Source: Planctomycetes bacterium SM23_32 (GTDB taxonomy: Bacteria; Planctomycetota; Brocadiia; SM23-32). Taken from it: a stretch of DNA of 8,390 nt. Under the pieces are notes generated by a model. That model made no database searches. It saw nothing but the letters and a program-made list of their open reading frames with translations, and was not told the origin of the DNA. This document shows, in pieces, positions 1 to 5,149 of this stretch (the stretch's first letter is position 1; every line of letters starts with the position of its first letter). Location: NCBI GenBank assembly GCA_001303885.1, contig LJUE01000129.1, positions 3,100 through 11,489 of the forward strand. Direction: 5' to 3'. The translations under genes and the position numbers were made by a program.

Positions 1-800
1 GGCAGGTCGCCGGCCCACTGGCGCGTCTCCCTCACCCACTCGGTCAGTATGCCGCGTGGTGAGGCGGCCATCGCCTCTTCCATGTCCATGTCGTGGCCGA
101 TGGCCACGTCGGTGGGGTAGTGGTGCGTGGAGACGAAGTCGAGGGGCACGTCGCTGCGTCGGCAGAACTCGATCAGCTCGCTCACCCATCCGTCGCGGGC
201 CGTGGCCGGCCCGCCCACGCGAAAGGCCGGGTTGACGGCCTTCACGGCGGCCGCGCTGCGGCGGTAGAGCTCGAAGTACTGCTCCTGCGTGCCGGCCCAG
301 AAGTAGTCGAGGTTCGGCTCGTTCCAGACCTCGAAGAACCAGCGCGCCACCTCCTCGTGTCCGTAGCGGTCGGCCAGGTGGCGCGCCAGGTGGATCACCA
401 GGTGCTCCCACTGATCGAAGTCCCGCGGCGGGGTCACGTTGCCCCGGTAGTGGAAGACGGTCCTCTCGCCGGAGGCCAGGACCGTGGGCATGAAGCTCAG
501 CTCGATGAACGGCTTCATGCCGATCTCCAGAAGGAAGTCGAAGACCAGGTCCACGTTGTGGAAGTGGTGCTCGGGCCGCTCGGGGCTGCCGACGCAGACG
601 CTCATGTCGTCGTTCAGCAGGCCGTGGAAGCGCACGTAGCGGAATCCGAGCTCCTCGTGGCACTTGCGCAGGTGCGCCTGCCAGTCCGCCCGCAGGGCCA
701 GCGCCGCGTGGCCGCTGCCCACGCACGTCTCATAGTAGTGGCGGAACGGCGCGGCCGTCGCCGCCAGGTCCACCTTCAGATCCACCGTCTGCTCGCCCAT
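1..800 (-). CDS. GH39-type glycoside hydrolase (beta-xylosidase-like), 3' end outside window
   Basis: Probably hydrolyses beta-linked glycosides, for example xylosides, by the retaining mechanism of GH39. The first 266 residues are visible and the C-terminal half lies beyond the left edge. The key motif is EVWNEPN (residues 157-163); its Glu161 is the expected acid/base catalyst and falls almost exactly where Thermoanaerobacterium XynB has it (about 160). FRYVRFHGLLNDDM (53-66) and DFVSTHHYPTD (221-231) are further TIM-barrel strand motifs typical of the family. The nucleophile Glu, expected near residue 277, is off the window. No signal peptide is seen, so the enzyme looks cytoplasmic. The start is ATG at 800, with GGAGGA eight bases upstream. 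It lies 69 bp downstream of a co-directional oxidoreductase gene with no terminator between them, so co-transcription is likely. Substrate is uncertain; other clan GH-A families with WNEP are the alternative. Confidence 0.85.
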   Translation of the reverse strand, partial: MGEQTVDLKVDLAATAAPFRHYYETCVGSGHAALALRADWQAHLRKCHEELGFRYVRFHGLLNDDMSVCVGSPERPEHHFHNVDLVFDFLLEIGMKPFIELSFMPTVLASGERTVFHYRGNVTPPRDFDQWEHLVIHLARHLADRYGHEEVARWFFEVWNEPNLDYFWAGTQEQYFELYRRSAAAVKAVNPAFRVGGPATARDGWVSELIEFCRRSDVPLDFVSTHHYPTDVAIGHDMDMEEAMAASPRGILTEWVRETRQWAGDL

Positions 801-869
801 CGGTGCCGTCCTCCGACATGCGCGGAAAGGCGTTCTCCCCCTCCCGCCCCGCGGCGCGCACTCATGTCC

Positions 870-1967
870 CTACAGCTCGATAAGGCGCCCGGCCCCCTCG
901 GCGAACGCCTCGAATATGCGCGTCACCTGCCAGGCGTGCTCCAGGTGGCCCTTGGCCGGCGGGCGGCCCTCCAGCACGGCGCGGGCAAACTCCTCCACCT
1001 CGCCATAGAAGCCCTGGAGGAACAGCCCCTTGTTGTAGAGCTGGCCCAGAGAGAACTCCGGCTCCCAGACTGCGCCCGCCTCCTGCGGCCCGCCGGCGTA
1101 GTAGCTGGGCGTGTCGCCATAGCCGACCGGCGGCGAGCGGTGGAGGGTCACCCGCAGGTTGTTCTCCACCAGGACGTGGCGGCCGCCTTCGCCCACGATC
1201 AGCGTCCGCTCCATGCCGGCGTTCAGGGACGCTCCCTGAGTGAGCGCCAGGGAGGCCACCAGGCCGGAGGCGTAGGTGAACGTGGCCGCGCCCGCGCCGG
1301 TTGCGCCCCGCTCGTAGTAGAGGGTCTCGGGCATGCCGGCCAGGAAGACGAGCAGCGAGGCCGGGTGGCAGATGTGGTCCAGGAAGCCCGTGGCCGCCCG
1401 GGAGGCCCGGCCCTCCCGTAGGAACCCGGCCAGCTCCTCGGCCGGGGGCACGTGCTGCGGATACTGAAGGCAGATCAGCCCCGCCCTGCCAAACTCCTCG
1501 CCCGCCATCAGCTCCCGCGCCTTCTCGTTGGCGGGCGCGAACATCTTCTTGAAGCCCACCACCACGTGGCGGCCGGCGGCCCGCGCCGCCTGCTGCATCG
1601 CCTCGATCTCGGCGCAGCACGCCGCCGGGGCCTTCTCCATCCACACGTGACAGCCCGCCTTCAGGCGCTCCACGGCCAGCTCGGGATACGTCGGCCGGCC
1701 GCCCTCGTCGTAGCCGGTCACGATGAAGACGGCGTCGGGCCTTTGCGCCTCCAACATGGCTCCGTAATCGGTGTAGGAGGCCGGAGCGCCGAACTGCCGC
1801 GCAAAGGCGCCCGCCTTCTGCTCGTCCAGGTCGCACGTGGCGACCAGGTCAACCGGCGCGAACTGGAGGGTGGGGTAGATGTTGCGGAACGCGTGCGAGC
1901 CGCAGCCGATGAAGCCGGCCCGCACCCGCGGCTCGTCGGAGAGCTGACCGTGAAACCCGATGCGCAT
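870..1967 (-). CDS. Gfo/Idh/MocA family oxidoreductase, divergent member
   Basis: NAD(P)-dependent sugar or polyol dehydrogenase-like protein of 365 aa, a normal family length. An N-terminal Rossmann domain shows AGFIGCGSHAFRN (17-29) and ATCDLD (43-48). The usual catalytic EKP is altered to EKAP (111-114), keeping the Lys. The second-domain motif reads FLDHICHPASLL (195-206), with the Asp and a His conserved. The reading frame is open 43 codons further upstream, but I chose ATG at 1967 because GAGGA lies just ahead of it and the Rossmann fold begins right after; the extension is low-complexity promoter DNA. It stands first in a leftward unit with the GH39 gene, suggesting it acts on the sugar released by that glycosidase (inference). 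It is divergent from, and clearly distinct from, the second family member at 2150. The precise substrate cannot be read from the sequence. Confidence 0.85.
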   Translation of the reverse strand: MRIGFHGQLSDEPRVRAGFIGCGSHAFRNIYPTLQFAPVDLVATCDLDEQKAGAFARQFGAPASYTDYGAMLEAQRPDAVFIVTGYDEGGRPTYPELAVERLKAGCHVWMEKAPAACCAEIEAMQQAARAAGRHVVVGFKKMFAPANEKARELMAGEEFGRAGLICLQYPQHVPPAEELAGFLREGRASRAATGFLDHICHPASLLVFLAGMPETLYYERGATGAGAATFTYASGLVASLALTQGASLNAGMERTLIVGEGGRHVLVENNLRVTLHRSPPVGYGDTPSYYAGGPQEAGAVWEPEFSLGQLYNKGLFLQGFYGEVEEFARAVLEGRPPAKGHLEHAWQVTRIFEAFAEGAGRLIEL

Positions 1968-2013
1968 GGCGCCGTCCTCGGCGTGGATTCGCAGCCGCCC
2001 CCTCGCAGCCCCC

Positions 2014-2043
2014 TTTCTACCACCCTCGGGAAGGCAAACGCAA
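2014..2043 (-). promoter_or_regulatory. Possible leftward promoter for the oxidoreductase-GH39 unit
   Basis: Read on the minus strand, TTGCGT (2043-2038) and TAGAAA (2019-2014) are separated by 18 bp. The -35 matches consensus at 3 of 6 positions and the -10 at 4 of 6. It lies about 50 bp ahead of the ATG at 1967, a sensible distance, but in GC-rich DNA this is only a candidate. Confidence 0.3.
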
Positions 2044-2064
2044 CAGCGCGGCCCGGCGTTACCT

Positions 2065-2084
2065 CGGCTTGCGTTGACAAGCCG
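2065..2084. promoter_or_regulatory. Operator-like perfect inverted repeat in the divergent gap
   Basis: CGGCTTG (2065-2071) and CAAGCCG (2078-2084) are perfect inverted copies around a 6-bp centre. The repeat covers the TTGACA box of the rightward promoter and lies just upstream of the leftward candidate promoter. A bound repressor could therefore control both directions. The TTG-N6-CAA core resembles LacI/GalR-type operators, but no regulator gene is present in the window to pair with it. Confidence 0.45.
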
Positions 2085-2103
2085 GCCGCCCTTCAAGTAG
2101 GTT
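2074..2103 (+). promoter_or_regulatory. Likely rightward sigma70-type promoter
   Basis: A perfect TTGACA (2074-2079) is followed after 18 bp by TAGGTT (2098-2103), which keeps the key T, A and final T of the -10 consensus. The predicted transcript would start near 2110, giving a leader of roughly 40 bases before the ATG at 2150. A full-consensus -35 is conspicuous at this GC content. Confidence 0.5.
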
Positions 2104-2149
2104 GTCCCGTCCGAACCGCAACCCGATCCCCCATACGGAGCACATCGTC

Positions 2150-3193
2150 ATGGCCCAGTCAGTCAGGGTGGGCGTCATCGGCACGGGCGGCATCGCGCTG
2201 CGCCAGGCCCAACGGCTCGCACAGATCGAGGACGTGGAGATCGTCGCCGGCTGCGACATAAGCAAGCAGAACCTGAGCCGCTTCGTCGAGGCCTACGAGG
2301 TCCCGCACACGTTCGAGGACTTCAACGACATGGTGCAGCTTGACGCCATGGACGCCGTCACCGTCTGCACGCCCAACTTCATGCACAAGGAGCCGACCGT
2401 CGCCGCGCTCAAGGCCGGCAAGCACGTCATGGTGGAGAAGCCCATGGCGATGAACGCGCAGGAGGCCCAGGAGATGGTGGACGCCGCCGAGCAGAGCGCG
2501 GGGCGGCTGACGATGGGCTTCCAGTACCGCCTGGGCCCGGCGGCGCAGACGCTCAAGCGGTTCGTGAACCAGGGCCGGCTCGGCAAGGTGCTGGTCGCCC
2601 GCTGCCAGGCGCTGCGGCGCCGCGGCATACCCAGCTGGGGCGTCTTCGGGCGGAAGGAGCTCCAGGGCGGCGGCCCGCTCATTGACATCGGCGTGCACAT
2701 CATGGAGTGCGCCCACTACCTGATGGGCGAGCCGACACCGGTGGCCGCGAGCGCGCAGATGTTCACCTACCTGGGCGACAGGGAGCCCGCCGCCGAGGCG
2801 CCATGGGGGGCGTGGGACTGGCAGACCTACACGGTCGAGGACCTGGCCGTCGGGCTGATCCGGTTCGACAACGGCGCCGTGATGTCGGTCGAGGCGAGCT
2901 TCGCCGCCCACATCAAGGACAACGTCTTCAACTGCCAGCTCATGGGCGAAGGGGGGGGCTGCGTGCTGCACCCGCCGACGCTGTTCACCGACGAGGCCGG
3001 CACGATGATCAACATCGAGCCGGGCTACATGGCCGACTACGAGTCCATGGACAAGAAGATTGACGACTGGATTGCCGACATCCGGGGCGAGCGGCCGACG
3101 CAGTGCCCGGCGGTGAGCGGGCTGAACGTGCAGAAGATGCTCGACGGCCTCTACGCCAGCGCCAAGGCGGGCCGGGAAGTGGCAATAGAGTAG
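2150..3193 (+). CDS. Gfo/Idh/MocA family oxidoreductase, canonical member
   Basis: Predicted NAD(P)-dependent sugar or inositol-type dehydrogenase of 347 aa, full length for the family. The N-terminal Rossmann fold carries VGVIGTGGIA (8-17) with the dinucleotide-binding glycines, then AGCDIS (33-38), CTPNFMH (73-79) and the catalytic-lysine motif VEKPMAMN (95-102). The C-terminal alpha/beta domain shows GPLIDIGVHIMECAHYL (175-191), the family's D-x-G-x-H signature with Asp179 and His183. The ATG at 2150 is preferred because CGGAG lies nine bases upstream; a TTG further up at 2102 overlaps the promoter -10. The gene is driven away from the GH39 unit by the divergent promoter region, so the two units probably share a sugar signal (inference). 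Its last codons and trailer are repeated in decayed form at 4233-4321. The substrate is not determinable. Confidence 0.9.
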   Translation: MAQSVRVGVIGTGGIALRQAQRLAQIEDVEIVAGCDISKQNLSRFVEAYEVPHTFEDFNDMVQLDAMDAVTVCTPNFMHKEPTVAALKAGKHVMVEKPMAMNAQEAQEMVDAAEQSAGRLTMGFQYRLGPAAQTLKRFVNQGRLGKVLVARCQALRRRGIPSWGVFGRKELQGGGPLIDIGVHIMECAHYLMGEPTPVAASAQMFTYLGDREPAAEAPWGAWDWQTYTVEDLAVGLIRFDNGAVMSVEASFAAHIKDNVFNCQLMGEGGGCVLHPPTLFTDEAGTMINIEPGYMADYESMDKKIDDWIADIRGERPTQCPAVSGLNVQKMLDGLYASAKAGREVAIE

Positions 3194-3242
3194 TCGAGGA
3201 TTCGCCATGGTCAGCTGTCGGCCGTCAGCGGCCGGGGCTTGC
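3155..3242 (+). repeat. Left copy of an 88-bp imperfect direct repeat (oxidoreductase 3' end and trailer)
   Basis: The last 13 codons of the oxidoreductase, its stop and about 49 bp of trailer match 4233-4321 at an offset of 1078-1079 bp, with a single gap. The match is strongest over GGCGGGCCGG, ATAGAGTAGTCGAG, GTCAG and GGGGCTTGC. Similarity continues past the stop codon, so this is DNA-level duplication rather than shared protein constraint. Together with the right copy it brackets the nucleoside phosphorylase gene. Confidence 0.6.
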
Positions 3243-3277
3243 CCTCCAAGGCCCCGCGGCCGCGGGACGAAGGAGGG
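3242..3277. terminator. Nested GC hairpin, possible terminator
   Basis: CCCTCC (3242-3247) pairs with GGAGGG (3272-3277) around the 14-bp palindrome CCCGCGGCCGCGGG (3253-3266). There is no T-run on either strand. It lies 49 bp after the rightward oxidoreductase stop and directly after the stop of the leftward ATP-grasp fragment, so it could end transcription from either side. Palindromes like this are easy to find in DNA of this composition. Confidence 0.3.
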
Positions 3278-3340
3278 TCAGTCGAGGACGTAGACCGGCG
3301 CCACGCCGCAGTCGGGCTCCGAGAGGCTGAGCTTCTGGGC
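3278..3340 (-). pseudogene. Orphan 3'-end fragment of an ATP-grasp gene (copy of 5149-5211)
   Basis: Read on the minus strand, this encodes QKLSLSEPDCGVAPVYVLD and a TGA stop. The intact gene ending at 5149 finishes QKLSLSDPDCGVAPVYVLA-stop. By hand alignment the 60 bases before the stop agree at 55 positions without gaps, and most differences are silent. Upstream the match ends abruptly, and an in-frame TAG sits at 3350-3352, so only the tail of a gene copy survives. It is in the same leftward orientation as the intact gene and faces the end of the oxidoreductase, as expected if an ATP-grasp gene once ended here. Confidence 0.75.
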
Positions 3341-3425
3341 TGGGGGCGGCTACGCGAGCGGCGGCGACTGCCGGGCGGCCCCGAAGGGCTGCAGGCCCCA
3401 CTTCTCGAAGCAATCAGGACTTGCC

Positions 3426-4205
3426 ATGCTGCGTGAGCTGACGAAGGAAGACTGGATGAAGATGCTGGGGATACCGCAGGCCCGGATCCCGCAGGCCCTG
3501 GTGATGTGGGGGACGAGAGCCCTGAAGACGCGCTATGCCGCGATGCGGGAACGGTTCACGCAGGTGCTTGACGTCCGTGCGCCGAACGGGCTTCTTGAGG
3601 ACGTGCTCATCGGGAGCCTCGGGGATGCTGACGTGGCGTACGCATCGGTCTATGGTGCGCCCATGGCATCCGAGGTCGTGCACGTGTTCGGGATGCTCGG
3701 TACCCCCCTCGTGATCCAGATCGGCACGTGCGGGGGGTTCGCCGAGGGGCTGGAGGCCGGCGGTCTCTTCGTCCCAGAGGAAGCATACTGCGGCGAGGGA
3801 GCATCTCAGTACTACAAGACGAGTGGCAAGACGGTGGCTGCTACGCTCACCTTTGCGGACGAGGCAGAGAGCTGTGGCTGCCGGATCCCCCTGACGACCG
3901 GCAGGATGTACACGACCTCCGCCCTGTTCGCCGAGAGCAGGGACGACATTGAGCGCTGGGCTCAGCAAGGCTTCGCGGCGGTCGACATGGAAACCGCCGC
4001 GACGTTCTCGGTGGCAGAGCACTTCGGGATGGACCGGGGCGCCCTCCTTGCGGTGTTCGATAACCCTCGTGGCCGGAACCACATCCTGAGCACGGAGTCT
4101 GACAAGGAAGCAAGCCGAGCCGCCGCCCAGCGGGCGATGGTTGACATAGCCCTTGCGGCGATTGAGAGCCGGGTCCAGACAGGCGGCGAACAGGGCGCTG
4201 CGTAA
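3426..4205 (+). CDS. Nucleoside phosphorylase, PNP/UDP family
   Basis: Predicted cytoplasmic nucleoside phosphorylase that splits a purine nucleoside or uridine with phosphate, a salvage reaction. The 259 aa match the usual family size. Motifs are QIGTCGG (98-104), the Gly-rich phosphate/ribose-site loop; YCGEGASQYY (121-130), similar to the D-E-G-T-S segment of uridine phosphorylase-like proteins; AAVDMETAA (184-192), whose Met-Glu holds the ribose; and VFDNP (210-214), with an Asp where DeoD keeps its base-protonating Asp. The ATG at 3426 has AGGA six bases upstream. By hand count 15 of its first 80 codons end in A or T, against 5 of 80 in the oxidoreductase upstream. With the duplicated ends on both flanks, this argues that the gene was inserted. 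Purine versus uridine specificity is unresolved. Confidence 0.85.
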   Translation: MLRELTKEDWMKMLGIPQARIPQALVMWGTRALKTRYAAMRERFTQVLDVRAPNGLLEDVLIGSLGDADVAYASVYGAPMASEVVHVFGMLGTPLVIQIGTCGGFAEGLEAGGLFVPEEAYCGEGASQYYKTSGKTVAATLTFADEAESCGCRIPLTTGRMYTTSALFAESRDDIERWAQQGFAAVDMETAATFSVAEHFGMDRGALLAVFDNPRGRNHILSTESDKEASRAAAQRAMVDIALAAIESRVQTGGEQGAA

Positions 4206-4210
4206 GAGCG

Positions 4211-4236
4211 GGACGCCTTGTGTAGCCCAAGCGTCC
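4211..4236 (+). terminator. Hairpin just after the nucleoside phosphorylase stop
   Basis: GGACGC (4211-4216) pairs with GCGTCC (4231-4236), extended by TTG/CAA after a one-base bulge, leaving a loop of about 7 bases. It begins five bases after the stop codon. No T-run follows, so it may protect the transcript end or work as an imperfect terminator. It also marks the right edge of the phosphorylase segment, since the repeat copy starts within it. Confidence 0.4.
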
Positions 4237-4321
4237 GCGCCGAGGCGGGCCGGCACATGGCGATAGAGTAGTCGAGAGTTGGGGGTTGTCAGTTGTCGCC
4301 GCCCGGCGGGGCGGGGCTTGC
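4233..4321 (+). pseudogene. Decayed 3' end of a Gfo/Idh/MocA gene plus trailer (right repeat copy)
   Basis: In the plus frame 4245-4271 reads AGRHMAIE-stop, against AGREVAIE-stop at the end of the intact oxidoreductase (3167-3193). Both stops are TAG and both are followed by TCGAG, then a related trailer up to GGGGCTTGC. Over the 31 bases ending at the stop, 26 agree. Upstream the resemblance fades within about 12 bases. This is the tail of a lost paralogue or a duplicated end, not an expressed gene. The trailer contains a short GTTGTCA tandem (4285-4297). Confidence 0.6.
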
Positions 4322-4371
4322 GGCAAACTCGCCCTTGTGTGCCTCCCACCACGTCTGTCAGGCGCGTTGGG

Positions 4372-4400
4372 TTGCCGGGGGCGGGCTCACCGGCTAAGCT
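4372..4400 (+). promoter_or_regulatory. Weak candidate promoter for the YbjQ-domain membrane protein
   Basis: TTGCCG (4372-4377) and TAAGCT (4395-4400) are 17 bp apart, about 110 bp before the ATG at 4513. Matches to consensus are 4 and 3 of 6. The rest of the gap from 4322 to 4512 is GC-rich and shows nothing else that I recognise. Confidence 0.22.
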
Positions 4401-4512
4401 GCTTTCCGACGTCGGCGCCGTGCCGGCGAGCCGCGGAGCCAGGATGGCCGGGGCAGCACGCGAGACGGCCGGCACGGGGAGCGGGCCTCTGGCGAGGACA
4501 GGGGGTGAGAGG

Positions 4513-5094
4513 ATGTGCAAGTGGCTGAGGCGGGTCGGGTCCCTGGCGTTTGTGCTGGGTTTCTTCGGCGTCCTCTTCGCGGTGGTGCCGTGGTACGTCA
4601 CGGTGCTCAGTGACCCCAACGTGGGCGGGCCGCTTCCGTTGTGGGTCAGGACGGCCGTCTACCTGCTGCTCGGAGGCGTTGCCGTCGTGCTCGTCTCGGT
4701 CGCCCTTGAGCAGCGCCGCTACCGGCGGGAAGCCGTCGAACCCGGCGTGGCAGCCATGCCCGAGGGCATCCTACTGCAGAACACCGACCACGTCCCCGGG
4801 CGCCGCACAGCCGAGGCCCTCGGCCTGGTGAGGGGGCACACGATCTACGCCATCTGGCTGGGGAAGGACATCTCCGCCCTGGTCAGGTTGCTGCTCGGCG
4901 GGGAGCTGATCGAGTACACGGAGATGATGGGCAAGGCCCGCGAAGTGGCGCTGCAGAGGATGCTCGAGCAGGCGGCCGACCTGGGCGCCGATGCCGTCGT
5001 CAACGTGCGCTTCATGACCACCAGCGTGATCGGGAGCGCCGCGGAGCTGCTGGCTTACGGGACGGCCGTCACGCTGGACCCGGCGCCGGCGTAA
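4513..5094 (+). CDS. Membrane-anchored YbjQ/UPF0145 (DUF74) family protein
   Basis: Protein of 193 aa with two parts. Residues 9-32 and 44-66 form two hydrophobic helices joined by a short loop, followed by the basic stretch EQRRYRRE, so both ends are probably cytoplasmic. Residues 84-188 match UPF0145/YbjQ: GILLQNTDHVPGRR, EALGLVRGHTIYA, a KDI segment, LGGELIEYTEMM, REVALQRM, LGADAVVNVRFMTT and AELLAYGTAV. YbjQ proteins are usually about 105 aa and soluble, forming pentamers; the family has been called heavy-metal binding but its function is not established. The membrane hairpin is therefore an addition. I chose ATG 4513, with GGGGGTG five bases upstream; the frame is open back to 4279 but that stretch looks non-coding. 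ATG 4444 is an alternative start. Confidence 0.85.
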   Translation: MCKWLRRVGSLAFVLGFFGVLFAVVPWYVTVLSDPNVGGPLPLWVRTAVYLLLGGVAVVLVSVALEQRRYRREAVEPGVAAMPEGILLQNTDHVPGRRTAEALGLVRGHTIYAIWLGKDISALVRLLLGGELIEYTEMMGKAREVALQRMLEQAADLGADAVVNVRFMTTSVIGSAAELLAYGTAVTLDPAPA

Positions 5095-5123
5095 GGCCAG
5101 CGGCGTGACACGGGCGCCGCTGC

Positions 5124-5149
5124 CTGTCCCGCCGGGACAGAGGCGTTTT
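5124..5149 (+). terminator. Rho-independent-like terminator for the YbjQ-domain gene
   Basis: CTGTCCC (5124-5130) and GGGACAG (5134-5140) form a perfect 7-bp stem with a GCC loop, followed by AGGCG and TTTT (5146-5149) on the plus strand. It lies 29 bp after the stop at 5094. On the minus strand the same hairpin follows the ATP-grasp stop but lacks a T-run, so it may serve both convergent genes, better for the rightward one. Confidence 0.55.

Noticed and set aside
93..1421. Long plus-strand open frame (442 codons) opposite the GH39 and oxidoreductase genes
   Set aside because: Composition is Arg/His/Val/Ala-rich with no family motif; it is the antisense shadow of well-recognised genes in high-GC DNA.
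1968..2096. 43-codon N-terminal extension of the leftward oxidoreductase
   Set aside because: It would cross the divergent promoter and operator-like repeat, and the Rossmann fold and Shine-Dalgarno favour ATG 1967.
4279..4512. N-terminal extension of the YbjQ-domain protein
   Set aside because: The frame is open but encodes a Gly/Pro/Arg-rich stretch with no conservation signal and begins in repeat-copy trailer DNA; ATG 4513 starts naturally before the first helix.
3414..4619. 401-codon minus-strand open frame spanning the phosphorylase gene and its flanks
   Set aside because: It runs through two real genes on the other strand and low-complexity spacer and has no family motif.
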